NCBI RefSeq assembly: GCF_002214365.1
Contig: NZ_CP014854.1
Location: 1,573,092 to 1,637,091, forward strand
Reading direction: 5' to 3'
Length of the DNA: 64,000 nucleotides
Source of the DNA: Thermococcus celer Vu 13 = JCM 8558
GTDB lineage: Archaea > Methanobacteriota_B > Thermococci > Thermococcales > Thermococcaceae
The position numbers were made by a program, and so were the translations under genes. Shown here in pieces: positions 26,701 through 34,366 of this stretch; the stretch's first letter is position 1, and every line of letters starts with the position of its first letter. Under the pieces are notes generated by a model. That model was given only the letters and a program-made list of their open reading frames with translations. It ran no database searches and was not told where the DNA came from.

Positions 26701-26758
26701 GACCGAAGTAACGGTTCACACACGGGAAAAAACGAGGAGGGTCATCAGCCTTAAGTGA
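23753..26758 (+). CDS. Snf2/SF2 helicase with C-terminal DUF3883 nuclease-like domain
   Basis: 1001 residues from TTG 23753, whose GGAGGTGG (23738-23745) is at correct spacing; GTG 23747 is too close to that site. Superfamily 2 motifs are in order: DEIGLGKTVQ (Asp57), DEAH (157-160), LLSATPHRG, FTEFKDTLDYL, STDVASEGLNLQ and QRVGRIWRLSQ (Gln501). Residues about 880-965 form a DUF3883 domain. Its HYDIKV (Asp901) and YIEVKGHKP (Glu914, Lys916) fit a D...ExK restriction-nuclease core, followed by SAEYEFARAHRDRYWLYIVA. DNA translocation plus cleavage of foreign DNA is inferred. The last third is more AT-rich than the flanking genes. Confidence 0.87.
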   Translation: MTDVEKAILRDVLLHSPALFYTSLTAPTGRPIDPFKHQFQSLYHAMVSHPVRMLIADEIGLGKTVQALAIARYLELQRGARKILVLVPKILREQWKMEIKRVGGVPWVIHSGGEVRNVLNAVRNAGRGYVVVSIDLAKRPPHREEFLGVNWDLVIIDEAHNVTLGTQRFDFVRELIGKGWNRLNVLLLSATPHRGNPKDYLARISLLDPTLTPLYPRLDDPHFYGKTHGTLVLRRTKKTVNELEGREVFKKCDFNAVVVEITEAERLFFRELQNVLFEMIKNSRENSPEALLAVLLRKRAASSYGAALKTISKIAESANTERKGRAEKVSKYIQSLFGLGYDEMELEEFNEIDDAVEKIIEEYSPFLDEGQKAALRKILRLGERIGERDSKLEMVAGVVAYHLKKGEKVIVFTEFKDTLDYLTKRLPKVLAEKHRIHLSREDISFLHGGMSSNDIEEGMARFEKRGKLLISTDVASEGLNLQVASVLINYEAPWSPIKLEQRVGRIWRLSQPRETTAYTFFLAAETDLYVLENLYQKIMNIADALGSGPKLGRPIFGQRMLSGDFEHLWKEEPVEGTFEREKPSEYELVLASIKRELSGYAGAIINTLKSLRQNIEKVVPPDTADQVRKGLESILSPRDFDSNFIYEVLEGYLEIVLKKPSVPEIRPLLYRILENGKDVETPLRIGVNKKVGEYRLYSIRLVDSESGEELHRYPVLVKTGKSGIKKVFYGTELLMEITKILSNEHLILGPLRRDDPNGIHIEGKLMTLARDRFYNIKSKYRDYDTQLRRKLRKRPLFKETKILVKELVRIEGITEGRFAILKHVPQGLIELYGLGENDIEIPTKEYENIVERNFVPLKDILESEQRAMGIVMELERRRLEQEYGLNGDWKVEDVSLREHYDIKVTEPENERYIEVKGHKPLILTAEITSAEYEFARAHRDRYWLYIVANLGKNRPVILKVFRPFEDKRKIYAVLEDGREVDVTTEVTVHTREKTRRVISLK

Positions 26759-26784
26759 TTCCCCAGCGTTTCTTACGACTTTGT

Positions 26785-26800
26785 TTATCTGAGCAGATAA
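26785..26800. terminator. Hairpin-forming inverted repeat behind the helicase gene
   Basis: TTATCT (26785-26790), GAGC, AGATAA (26795-26800) is a perfect 6-4-6 inverted repeat 27 bases after the helicase stop, in an AT-rich 110-base gap that separates it from the convergent ACD gene. It could mark the transcript end of the operon; it could also be an operator-like site left by whatever inserted there. Confidence 0.3.
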
Positions 26801-26869
26801 TTCTGACAGAGGCATTATGATGCAGGATGTTAGACTCAAGAACAATAACAGAGAGAATAAAGAAGGAAA

Positions 26870-28264
26870 TCACTCCCTCTTCTGCGTGGCCTTCCACCTG
26901 CTCCACCTGTAGAGCGCCGAAAGGGACTTGATGGCCCTCTCGGGCTCGGGGTAGGCGGGTATCCCCTCCTCGTTGAGCATGTCGATGGCTTCCTTGGCCT
27001 CGATACCGCCGACTATGGCAACCACCAGGGGCTTCTTCCTGCCGCTCTCGTTGTACTCGCGGATGACTATCTTGGCGAGGTCGCGCGGATCGAGCACGGC
27101 GGTCTGGCAGTAGAGGACGGCCACCGCGTGCATGTTCGGGTTGGCGAGCGCGTCCCTCACGGCCCCCTCGTAGGCTTTGCCGTCGGCCATACCCGTGAGG
27201 TCAACCGGGTTCTTGTAGGAGCCGAAGGGCGGCATGTGCTTGGCGAAGACCTTGAGGTCGTCGAGGTTGTCGTAGAGCTTGAGGCCCTCCTCCTCGGCGG
27301 CATCGGTCGCCATAACACCTATTCCACCGCCGTTGGTGAGTATAACGACGTTCTCCCCTTCCGGCTCCGGCAGGTTGCTGAGGGTTCTCGCCCAGTCGAA
27401 GGCCTCGCCGATGGTCAGCGCCCTGAGGACGCCGCTCTGCTTGAAGGCGGCCGTGTAGATGCTGTCGGCACCGGCGAGCGAACCAGTGTGGGACGCGGCG
27501 GCCTTGGCACCGCGCTCGCTCCTCCCGGCCTTTATGATGATGATAGGCTTCTCCATGCTGACCTCCTTGGCGGTTTTCATGAACTTCCTTCCGTCCTTGA
27601 CGCCCTCCATGTAGATGAGGATGGCCTTGGTGTTCTCGTCCTCCTTGAAGAACTCCAGGAGGTCGGCGTCGTCGATGTCGCTCTTGTTCCCGATGCTGAC
27701 GACGGCGGAGAGACCGACCTTCTCGAGGATGGTCCAGCCCATGAGGGCTATACCGAGGGCCCCGCTCTGGCTGATGAGCGCGAGGCTTCCGGGCATGACG
27801 TCGGTCGGGCCGAAGGTAGCGTTGAGCTTCTCCGGGGTGTAGACGACGCCGAAGATGTTCGGGCCGAGTATCCTCATGCCGTACCTGTGGGCGGTCTCAA
27901 CGAGTTGCTCCTCAACCTTCTTCCCCTCTTCACCGAGCTCGCCGAAGCCCGAGCTTATTATCGGGAGGACCTTGACGCCCTTCTTCCCGCAATCCTCAAC
28001 CACCTGGGGGACGAACTTGGCCGGGACGACTATCACTGCCATGTCGACCTCGTCCGGAACGTCGAGGATGCTCTTGTAGGACTTGAACTTCCTTCCGTTG
28101 ATCTCTATCTCGACACCCTTGATGTTGACGGGGTATATCTTACCCTCGTAGCCGTACTCCACGAGGTTCTTCATAACCGCGTAGCCTATCTTGCCCGGCT
28201 TCTCAGAAGCGCCGATGACGGCGATGCTTCTGGGCCTGAAAAGCGCCTTGATGTTCTCATCCAT
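26870..28264 (-). CDS. acdA: Acetyl-CoA synthetase (ADP-forming) I, alpha subunit
   Basis: 464 residues. With the ATP-grasp beta subunit (not in this window) it converts acetyl-CoA, ADP and phosphate to acetate, CoA and ATP, the main substrate-level ATP step of Thermococcales fermentation. The CoA-binding domain (PRSIAVIGASEKPGKIGYAV) and the succinyl-CoA-ligase-like domains (SQSGALGIALMGW) are complete. SHTGSLAG carries the His that is phosphorylated during catalysis. It matches my memory of Pyrococcus furiosus ACD I almost throughout. I prefer ATG 28264 (MDENIK) because GGGGTG lies 5-6 bases before it; ATG 28270 is possible. Confidence 0.95.
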   Translation of the reverse strand: MDENIKALFRPRSIAVIGASEKPGKIGYAVMKNLVEYGYEGKIYPVNIKGVEIEINGRKFKSYKSILDVPDEVDMAVIVVPAKFVPQVVEDCGKKGVKVLPIISSGFGELGEEGKKVEEQLVETAHRYGMRILGPNIFGVVYTPEKLNATFGPTDVMPGSLALISQSGALGIALMGWTILEKVGLSAVVSIGNKSDIDDADLLEFFKEDENTKAILIYMEGVKDGRKFMKTAKEVSMEKPIIIIKAGRSERGAKAAASHTGSLAGADSIYTAAFKQSGVLRALTIGEAFDWARTLSNLPEPEGENVVILTNGGGIGVMATDAAEEEGLKLYDNLDDLKVFAKHMPPFGSYKNPVDLTGMADGKAYEGAVRDALANPNMHAVAVLYCQTAVLDPRDLAKIVIREYNESGRKKPLVVAIVGGIEAKEAIDMLNEEGIPAYPEPERAIKSLSALYRWSRWKATQKRE

Positions 28265-28388
28265 TTCCATCACCCCACTTCGATGAGAGTCACGATTTTA
28301 CGTTCGTAAAAGAGGTTATAACCTTTCCCCTCTCTTTTCGACGATAACGGGCTCGACGGACGTTTAAAGAAGCGGATCGCCACCCGAG

Positions 28389-28442
28389 GATGAGAAGCCG
28401 GAAAAGTCCGCTAAGGCCTTTAAGCACTAAGATCTTCTCATC
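28389..28442. repeat. 9-bp inverted repeat flanking 36 bases in the acdA-fen intergenic gap
   Basis: GATGAGAAG (28389-28397) and CTTCTCATC (28434-28442) are exact complements. The 244-base gap contains promoters for the divergent acdA (palindromic TATA region GGTTATAACC near 28314) and for fen (CTAAAATATT near 28472), but this repeat belongs to neither core promoter. A small structured RNA is possible; C/D boxes are not convincing. Confidence 0.35.
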
Positions 28443-28508
28443 GGGCCGGGGGAAGTTCTTCAGAGAAAGGCTAAAATATTCCTTCCCCAACTCCCTCCAG
28501 GTGGTGTT

Positions 28509-29534
28509 ATGGGCGTACAGATAGGTGAACTCGTGCCGAGGAAGGAGATAGAGCTCAACAACCTTTACGGCCGGAAGGTGGCGGTCGATGCCTTCAACGC
28601 GATTTACCAGTTCCTCTCGACGATAAGACAGCGCGACGGAACTCCCCTGATGGATTCCAAGGGGAGGATAACCTCTCACCTCAGCGGGCTCTTCTACCGC
28701 AACATCAACCTCATGGAAAATGGGATAAAGCTGGCCTACGTCTTCGATGGAAAACCGCCGGCGTTCAAAAAGAGGGAGATAGAGAAGCGCCGCGAGGTCA
28801 GGGAGGAAGCGGAGGAGAAGTGGTACGAGGCCCTTGAAAAGGGAGACCTCGAGGAGGCCAAGAAGTACGCGATGCGCGCCACCAGGGTAAACGAGGCGCT
28901 GATAAACGATGCCAAAAAGCTCCTCGAGCTGATGGGAATCCCCGTTGTCCAGGCACCGAGCGAGGGGGAGGCACAGGCCGCATACATGGCCGCCAGGGGA
29001 GAGGTCTACGCCTCCGCCAGCCAGGACTACGATTCGCTCCTCTTCGGGGCGCCGAGACTGGTGAGGAACGTAACTATAACCGGAAGGAGAAAGCTCCCGG
29101 GAAAGAACGTCTACGTCGAGGTCAGGCCCGAGCTGATAGTCCTCGAGGAGGTTCTGAAGGAGCTCGGGGTAGACCGGGAGAAGTTAGTCGAACTCGGCAT
29201 CCTCGTTGGCACGGACTACAACCCCGGAGGGATAAAGGGCATCGGGCCGAAGAAGGCCCTGGCGATAGTCAAACGGGAGAAGGATCCGCTCAAAAAGTAC
29301 CAGAGGGAGAGCGAGGTTGACCTCTACGCCATAAAGGAGTTCTTCCTCAACCCGCCGGTTACGGATGAATACGAGCTCAGATGGAGCGAGCCGGACGAGG
29401 AGGGGATCCTGAGGTTCCTCTGCGACGAGCACGACTTCAGCGAGGAGAGGGTGAAGAACGGTCTCGAGCGGCTGAAGAAGGCCGTGAAGGTGGGAAAACA
29501 GGCCACGCTGGAGAGCTGGTTCGGAAGGCGTTGA
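28509..29534 (+). CDS. fen: Flap endonuclease 1
   Basis: 341 residues. A structure-specific 5' nuclease that removes flaps during Okazaki-fragment maturation and repair. The catalytic acidic residues are in place: [54 protein letters not shown] and [19 protein letters not shown] (with the helix-hairpin-helix). The C-terminal QATLESWF is a PCNA-interacting (PIP) box. The start ATG follows GGTGG and a TATA box CTAAAATATT. TFB is encoded convergently right after it, an arrangement I recall from other Thermococcus genomes. Confidence 0.97.
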   Translation: MGVQIGELVPRKEIELNNLYGRKVAVDAFNAIYQFLSTIRQRDGTPLMDSKGRITSHLSGLFYRNINLMENGIKLAYVFDGKPPAFKKREIEKRREVREEAEEKWYEALEKGDLEEAKKYAMRATRVNEALINDAKKLLELMGIPVVQAPSEGEAQAAYMAARGEVYASASQDYDSLLFGAPRLVRNVTITGRRKLPGKNVYVEVRPELIVLEEVLKELGVDREKLVELGILVGTDYNPGGIKGIGPKKALAIVKREKDPLKKYQRESEVDLYAIKEFFLNPPVTDEYELRWSEPDEEGILRFLCDEHDFSEERVKNGLERLKKAVKVGKQATLESWFGRR

Positions 29535-29574
29535 CCCCCTGTTTTCTCTTTCCGTTAGTTTTCGGATGAAGCTC

Positions 29575-30473
29575 TCAAATCGGTATCTTCAGGTTGAGCT
29601 TGTCCACGAGCTCCTTGTAGCGGTTCCTGACGGTGACCTCGGTGACGCGGGCGACCTCAGCCACTTCCCTCTGGGTTCTCTTCTCGTCCTCAATCAGGCT
29701 GGCTATGTAGAGCGCCGCCCCGACGAGACCCGCCGGGCTCTTCCCGCTCGTCAATCCCTTCTCGTAGGCCTCTTCGAGGATCTTAATCGCCCTCCTCCTG
29801 ACCTTTTCGCTCAGGTTCAGCTCGTCGGCGAACTTGTTGACGTAATCGGTCGGCTTGACGAAGAGCTTCTTCGGGGTCAGGTTGAGGTTCCTGGCTATGT
29901 AGCGGAAGCTCCTGCCTATTTCCTTCTTGTCGACGCGGGAGATGTCGGCTATCTCGTCGAGCGTCCTCGGAACCTTGAGGAGCCTGCAGGCCGCGTAGAC
30001 GCAGGCGGCAATGACGCTCTCTATCGAGCGCCCCCGTATGAGCCCCTTCCTCACGGCCTCGCGGTAGAGCCTCGCCGCCTCCTCCTCGACGTGTCTCGGC
30101 AGTTTCAGCTGGCTGCCTATCCTGTCGAGTTGCTGAGGGCGAAGGCGAGGTTACGCTCGGCGGCGTCGCTGACCCTGAGGCGGGACTGCCACTTCCTAAG
30201 GCGGTACATCTTCTCGCGCATCAACCCCGAGAGGTTCCGGTCGATTCCAATGTCCGTTGAAAGCCCTTTATCGTGAAGAAGAATGCTCTCGGGGGCACCA
30301 ACGCGGGCCCTCTTCTCCCTCTGGCCCGCGTCAAAGGCGCGCCATTCCGGCCCCTCATCCACAACGTTCTCCTCGATGACGTAACCACAGTTCTTACAAA
30401 CTATCTCACCCCTACCCGGGTCGTAGATGAACTCGGTCGAGCCACAGACCGGGCAGACCCTGCGCTTGCTCAC
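29575..30473 (-). pseudogene. tfb: Transcription factor B with a single-base frameshift
   Basis: TFB bridges TBP and RNA polymerase at archaeal promoters. Residues 1-118 (GTG 30473) contain the zinc ribbon CPVC...CKNCG, the B-reader region and the start of the first cyclin fold. Then the frame stops after AFALSNSTG. From about base 30130 another frame continues with the rest of the protein, through GRSIESVIAACVYAACRLLK and the second cyclin repeat to the normal end NLKIPI. Adding one base between 30131 and 30132 (C on the plus strand) restores AFALSELDRIGSQLKLP and a 299-residue TFB. The FEN-1 neighbour suggests TFB1. Thermococcales usually carry a second TFB. Confidence 0.9.
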
Positions 30474-30511
30474 TCAAACACCCCCAACCGGCCGGCTATT
30501 TTATAAAACCC

Positions 30512-30790
30512 TTATAAACCTTCGCCTTTTTTCACCACATAGCGGAGTAACCAGGCGAGGTCCTCGCGCTTGAAGGTTATCCTCTCCAGAACGTGGACGT
30601 CCCAGTCTTCCTCTATCACGTTGGCGTAGATCCAGAGGAAAACCGGATCCTCCTCGGTCCCCACGTGCAGGTTCCTGTAGAGAACGTCAACGGTTCCGTC
30701 CCGGTTCTTCTTGACCGAGACGGCCCTCCAGGTCTCGAGACTAACCTCTCCCTTTTCGTCGAGTATCCTGACGATCTCGCGGGCGTCCAT
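30512..30790 (-). CDS. Conserved hypothetical protein (92 aa)
   Basis: 92 residues starting MDAREIVRILDEKGEVSLE, which reads like a small winged-helix start, followed by beta strands (AVSVKKNRDGTVDVLYRNLH, PVFLWIYANVIEEDWDV) and a C-terminal helix (FKREDLAWLLRYVVKK). I know no function. It lies 15 bases downstream of the PDCD5 gene on the same strand and is probably the last gene of the CRM-S19e-PDCD5 operon, so a translation-related role is possible by association. Confidence 0.75.
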   Translation of the reverse strand: MDAREIVRILDEKGEVSLETWRAVSVKKNRDGTVDVLYRNLHVGTEEDPVFLWIYANVIEEDWDVHVLERITFKREDLAWLLRYVVKKGEGL

Positions 30791-30805
30791 GGGGGCACCT
30801 TCTCG

Positions 30806-31144
30806 CTACCACTTGATCCTGAAGTCCCGCCTCGTCCTGGCGTCTATCTGCGCCAGAATCCTCTTCAGTTTGGCGTCGTCTATCCGTTCCGTAATCTGCC
30901 CCGCCTGGTACAGCTGAACGAGAACCAGCTGAACCTGTCTCGCGAGTTCGGGTTTGACGAGTTTGACCCTTCCGAGCCGTTCCCTCGCCTCCGGCGTCAG
31001 GATCCGCCTCATTATCGCGTCGAGCTGGGCCTCGAGCTCCATCTCCTGCTTCATGGCCTCTTCCTGCGCCTTCTGCTGTTCAAGGTACCTCTTCTGGAGC
31101 TCCATGAGCTTGCGCTTTCTGATCTCCTCTATATCCTCGGCCAT
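30806..31144 (-). CDS. PDCD5-family DNA-binding protein
   Basis: 112 residues, matching the archaeal PDCD5/TFAR19 family: charged N-terminal helix (MAEDIEEIRKRKLMELQKRY), long Gln/Glu/Met-rich helix, a three-helix core with ILTPEARERLGRVKLVKPE, and the C-terminal LAQIDARTRRDFRIKW signature. Archaeal members bind double-stranded DNA or act with ribosome/chaperonin components; the exact job is unclear. The gene follows S19e in the usual archaeal order. Confidence 0.93.
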   Translation of the reverse strand: MAEDIEEIRKRKLMELQKRYLEQQKAQEEAMKQEMELEAQLDAIMRRILTPEARERLGRVKLVKPELARQVQLVLVQLYQAGQITERIDDAKLKRILAQIDARTRRDFRIKW

Positions 31145-31240
31145 TCCCTCACCCCCATGTTAAGGTTGGACGTCAGGTTAAAAATGTATTGGGCTGGACG
31201 GAACCAGAGGCAGAAACCAAATTGGAAGAGGGCCGGGCCC

Positions 31241-31693
31241 TCAGTACTTCTTGAGCTCGGGGAGCTGCTCCTCGAGCTCCTTTTTGAGCTCGGTGGCTAT
31301 CCTATCGAGGAAGCTCTGCCCCTGCGGGGTCACGATTCTGCCCTCGCCCGGAACCTTCTGGACGAAGCCCGCGGCCTCGAGCTGCTGGAGGGCCTTCCTT
31401 ATGATGCTTCCGCCGGCCTTGTAGAAGTGCTCGGGCGCGTGACCTCGGTTCTTCCTCCCGCCGTACCAGGTCCTGAGGCGCTCTATTCCAACCGGTCCGT
31501 CGATGTAGATCTTCCTGAAGATGCTGGCGACCCTGTAGTACCACCAGTCTTCCTGCTCCGGAATCCTCTCCTTGTGTCTCCCCGTCTTGACGAACGGGGC
31601 CCACTCGGGCGGTTTTATGGCCTCGACCTCTTTGAGCGCCTTTGCGGTCCTTTCAACGAGCAAATCACCGGGAACGTCGTAAACCGTCGCCAC
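31241..31693 (-). CDS. rps19e: 30S ribosomal protein S19e
   Basis: 150 residues beginning [18 protein letters not shown] chose GTG 31693, since GGAGGG lies 6 bases before it; the in-frame TTG at 31699 is too close to that site. The body has the conserved [54 protein letters not shown] and the C-terminal winged-helix [18 protein letters not shown]. The start overlaps the stop of the CRM-domain gene, so translation is coupled. Confidence 0.96.
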   Translation of the reverse strand: MATVYDVPGDLLVERTAKALKEVEAIKPPEWAPFVKTGRHKERIPEQEDWWYYRVASIFRKIYIDGPVGIERLRTWYGGRKNRGHAPEHFYKAGGSIIRKALQQLEAAGFVQKVPGEGRIVTPQGQSFLDRIATELKKELEEQLPELKKY

Positions 31694-31695
31694 TT

Positions 31696-32112
31696 TCAAT
31701 CCCTCCCCTTCTTGAATTTCCTCCTGAATTGAGCGATATCGAGCCTGACCTTCCTAACGGGCTTCTCCTCCCGTTTTTCCTTCGAAAGCTCCTTTCTCCC
31801 GAGCTTCCTTAAATACTTTTCCCAACCTTCCCTGGGCTTGAACAATATAAACCTTTTGCCGCGAACGTCGATTAGCTCGCTGTCCGTCGCCTCGGCCACC
31901 CTCTCGGCGAGGGTCCTCCTGTCGAGGCCCGTGGAGATGAGCGCCCCCTTCCTTATCTCGACTTTGAGGACACCGTCCTTCTCGAGCTGGGTGTTTATCT
32001 CCTCTATGACGGCCGCATCAAGCCCCCTCTTCCCTATCCACGCTCTCGGGGGGATATCGTAGTATCTCGCCCTCACCGCCCTTCTCACCTTTCCGGATAA
32101 GCGTTTCTCCAT
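31696..32112 (-). CDS. YhbY-like CRM-domain RNA-binding protein
   Basis: 138 residues from ATG 32112, which follows GGGTGAGAGG; GTG 32121 is the alternative. The CRM/YhbY domain occupies about residues 10-95: [40 protein letters not shown], and the end of the fold [12 protein letters not shown]. The GxxG-type RNA-binding loop appears as IGKRGL. A basic tail of about 40 residues ([13 protein letters not shown] ... [10 protein letters not shown]) should strengthen rRNA binding. It heads the S19e-PDCD5 operon and is likely a ribosome-assembly factor. Confidence 0.9.
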   Translation of the reverse strand: MEKRLSGKVRRAVRARYYDIPPRAWIGKRGLDAAVIEEINTQLEKDGVLKVEIRKGALISTGLDRRTLAERVAEATDSELIDVRGKRFILFKPREGWEKYLRKLGRKELSKEKREEKPVRKVRLDIAQFRRKFKKGRD

Positions 32113-32201
32113 ACCTCTCACCCCTCAGCCCTCGCGATGGAGGACTTAAAAAGGTTGGCCTTTTAAAGGTGTTGGCAAAGAGCATTGGAAGGTGTGAGGC
32201 C

Positions 32202-32798
32202 ATGCTCGTCCACCATCTCTACTCCGGCGGCAAGGACTCGAGTTTGAGCGCGTGGATCCTGAAAAGACTCGGCTACGAGGTGGAACTCGTAACCGTCAGC
32301 TTCGGCACCCTCGATAACTGGCGCTTCGCCAGGGAGACCGCGGAGAGGCTCGGCTTCGAGCATCGCGTCCTTTACCTGTCGAAGGAGATCCTCGAGACGG
32401 CGGCGGAGATGGCCATCCGGGAAGGCCACCCGAACAACGCCATTCAGTTCATCCACGAGAGAGCCCTCGAGGCCCTGGCTTCCCTTCCCGAGGTCGAAAG
32501 GGTGAGCGACGGAACGAGGAGGGACGACAGGGTTCCGCTCCTCGATTTGCCGAAGGCCCGCTCGCTTGAGGACAGGTTCGGCGTCGCTTACATAAGACCA
32601 CTCCTCGGCCTCGGCTACAGGACGATAAGGGAACTAACGGGAAAACTTTTCGTGGTTGAGGTAAGGGAGAGCGAGGAACTCGAGAAGGCCGATTATGAGG
32701 TCGAGCTCCGGCACCTGCTACGTGAAAGGGGAATCGACCCGCTCACGATATTTCCGAGGAGCCATTACCAGTCGAGGGTCCTCGGCTGGAAAGAATAG
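32202..32798 (+). CDS. PP-loop ATPase, adenine nucleotide alpha-hydrolase-like
   Basis: 198 residues from ATG 32202 with GGTGTGAGG just before it. HLYSGGKDSSLSAWILKRLG is the PP-loop that binds ATP and activates a substrate by adenylation, as in tRNA thiolation and amidation enzymes. The middle region GHPNNAIQFIHERALEALA and VSDGTRRDDRVP lacks the cysteines of thiouridylases, so the chemistry is uncertain; it resembles the COG2117 group. It stands alone on the plus strand between two minus-strand ribosomal operons. Confidence 0.82.
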   Translation: MLVHHLYSGGKDSSLSAWILKRLGYEVELVTVSFGTLDNWRFARETAERLGFEHRVLYLSKEILETAAEMAIREGHPNNAIQFIHERALEALASLPEVERVSDGTRRDDRVPLLDLPKARSLEDRFGVAYIRPLLGLGYRTIRELTGKLFVVEVRESEELEKADYEVELRHLLRERGIDPLTIFPRSHYQSRVLGWKE

Positions 32799-32864
32799 TC
32801 CGGCCAGTTCAGGGATCCGGATTTTGAGAGCATCCAGAGCCCAACGGGAGAATAGAAAAGGGGA

Positions 32865-33095
32865 TCAGAGCCCGCTGAGCTTTCTGACTATCGGGTTTCT
32901 GGCCTCTTCGGGCTTTATCTCCTCGATGCTCTCGACCCATATCTTGCTCCTCGGAACGCGGTGCTTGCTACCGACTTCGGAGTAGAGTATCTCGACCACG
33001 TCCTCGGCCCTAAGGCCGCGGTACTCCCTCGTGAACCTCTCCTTCTTCCCGTTCCTCTCGAAAACGCCCTTAACGCGGAAGACCTTAACCTCCAT
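32865..33095 (-). CDS. rpl18a: 50S ribosomal protein L18a (LX)
   Basis: 76 residues: [20 protein letters not shown], then [36 protein letters not shown], the full archaeal LX/L18a fold. It follows eIF6 on the minus strand, as in most archaea (L39e-L31e-eIF6-LX). Prefoldin and FtsY genes, often next in this cluster, are absent here, and the operon ends with this gene. Confidence 0.94.
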   Translation of the reverse strand: MEVKVFRVKGVFERNGKKERFTREYRGLRAEDVVEILYSEVGSKHRVPRSKIWVESIEEIKPEEARNPIVRKLSGL

Positions 33096-33111
33096 CGCTC
33101 ACACCTCCGTC

Positions 33112-33798
33112 TCAGTCAAGGAAGCCCAGGGCCTCCTCAATCTTCACAATCTCGGGTCCGGTTGTCAGGTGTCCGACAACGACACCGTGGGAGTTGGCCA
33201 GCATGCAGGAGCCGACGAAGGGAACGCCCATGTTGGCGGTTCCGACGTAGATATCAACCTTGAAGAGGTCGCGGAGCCACTCGAGCTCCTCGTCCGTCGC
33301 CTCGGGGTGAACGATTCCTCCCCTGTTCGTGACGACCCCGGCGCTCCCCACTGCATGGAAGTCGCCTATCATGCCCCTCTCGACCTCGACGCCGAGGATG
33401 TCCTCCAGCCTCTTTGCCTCCTCGCGGCTGAACTTCGCGCTCACCAGCGCCGCCTTATCGTTCGCCAGGATGAGGTTGCCGAGGGCCGTGAGGGTGCTCT
33501 GGAAGGGAACCACCTCGATGTCCACGCCGTGCTCCTCGAGTCCGGCCTTTATCCTCTCCAGCTCCGCGTCCCAGACGTACCACGGGACGACCATCGCGTT
33601 GGAGTTGCCGGCCGTGAATATTCCAACTATGCGGGACTTCATCACGCTCGTCTCGATGAGCGGAACCTTGAGAACCTCCCGGAGAACCTCGAGCTTCTTC
33701 TCGCCGAGGCCCTCCCTGATAAGGCCTACCTTATCCGTGGCGATACCGTAGACGCCAAGGTAGGGGGAGTTCTCAAAATCGAGCCTCTCTATGTGCAT
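33112..33798 (-). CDS. eif6: Translation initiation factor 6
   Basis: 228 residues. Anti-association factor that binds the 50S subunit and blocks premature joining with 30S. The five-fold pentein repeats are recognisable: SPYLGVYGIATDKVGLI, MVVPWYVWDAELERI, GNLILANDKAALVS, SAGVVTNRGGIVHPEATDEE, GTANMGVPFVGSCMLANSHG. It lies between L31e and LX in the conserved order. Confidence 0.97.
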   Translation of the reverse strand: MHIERLDFENSPYLGVYGIATDKVGLIREGLGEKKLEVLREVLKVPLIETSVMKSRIVGIFTAGNSNAMVVPWYVWDAELERIKAGLEEHGVDIEVVPFQSTLTALGNLILANDKAALVSAKFSREEAKRLEDILGVEVERGMIGDFHAVGSAGVVTNRGGIVHPEATDEELEWLRDLFKVDIYVGTANMGVPFVGSCMLANSHGVVVGHLTTGPEIVKIEEALGFLD

Positions 33799-33823
33799 CT
33801 CGTCACCTCTTCAAATTAAAAGA

Positions 33824-34093
33824 TCAGGCGAGGGAGACCTTCGCGATCCTCTTCCCTTCGCTCTCCTCGACGATGACCTTGACGCGGAGCTTGTTGGGCG
33901 GCTTCTCGGCCCCGCGCTCCCAGAGTTTCTCGTTGACGTCGGTGCCGATGAGCACCTCGTCGGCCTTGGCGTGCCTCGCTATCCACTCGCGGACAAAGCG
34001 GGCGGCCCTCGGTGCCCTCTTCCAGCGCGGAACGCGCTTCTTTATCTTCCTGATGGGAACGACGAATATGACCTCTTCTCCCGGCTTTATCAT
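33824..34093 (-). CDS. rpl31e: 50S ribosomal protein L31e
   Basis: 89 residues. The L31e core is visible: [60 protein letters not shown]. It is preceded by L39e and followed by eIF6, with short gaps, in one minus-strand operon. Confidence 0.96.
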   Translation of the reverse strand: MIKPGEEVIFVVPIRKIKKRVPRWKRAPRAARFVREWIARHAKADEVLIGTDVNEKLWERGAEKPPNKLRVKVIVEESEGKRIAKVSLA

Positions 34094-34103
34094 TCAAACC
34101 ACC

Positions 34104-34259
34104 TCACTCCTTGAGCTTGGTCCTCCTCCACATCCTCCTCTTCGGGTGGGTCATTACTTCCCTGTTGGTTTTGACGATGACCCATACCGGAACGCGCCTG
34201 TTCTGCTTGGCGGCCTTGGCAAGTCTGAGCTTCTTCGCAAGCGGCTTGTTTCTCGCCAT
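34104..34259 (-). CDS. rpl39e: 50S ribosomal protein L39e
   Basis: 51 residues, very basic, starting [20 protein letters not shown] and ending [14 protein letters not shown], the canonical L39e that lines the peptide exit tunnel. The ATG at 34257-34259 has GGGAGGTGTAG upstream. First gene of the L39e-L31e-eIF6-LX operon; the L31e gene starts 10 bases after its stop. Confidence 0.96.
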   Translation of the reverse strand: MARNKPLAKKLRLAKAAKQNRRVPVWVIVKTNREVMTHPKRRMWRRTKLKE

Positions 34260-34366
34260 AACTACACCTCCCGGGGTTATCATGATGCCCGTTGATGCTT
34301 TGGCTATCCTTTTTTAAGCTTTTTCGTGGGGCCGAAGGGGAGACGAAAAGGGGAAGAAGAACGGCA

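Noticed and set aside
27128..28309. 393-codon plus-strand frame opposite the ACD alpha subunit
   Set aside because: Antisense shadow; the minus strand encodes a protein recognisable over its full length.
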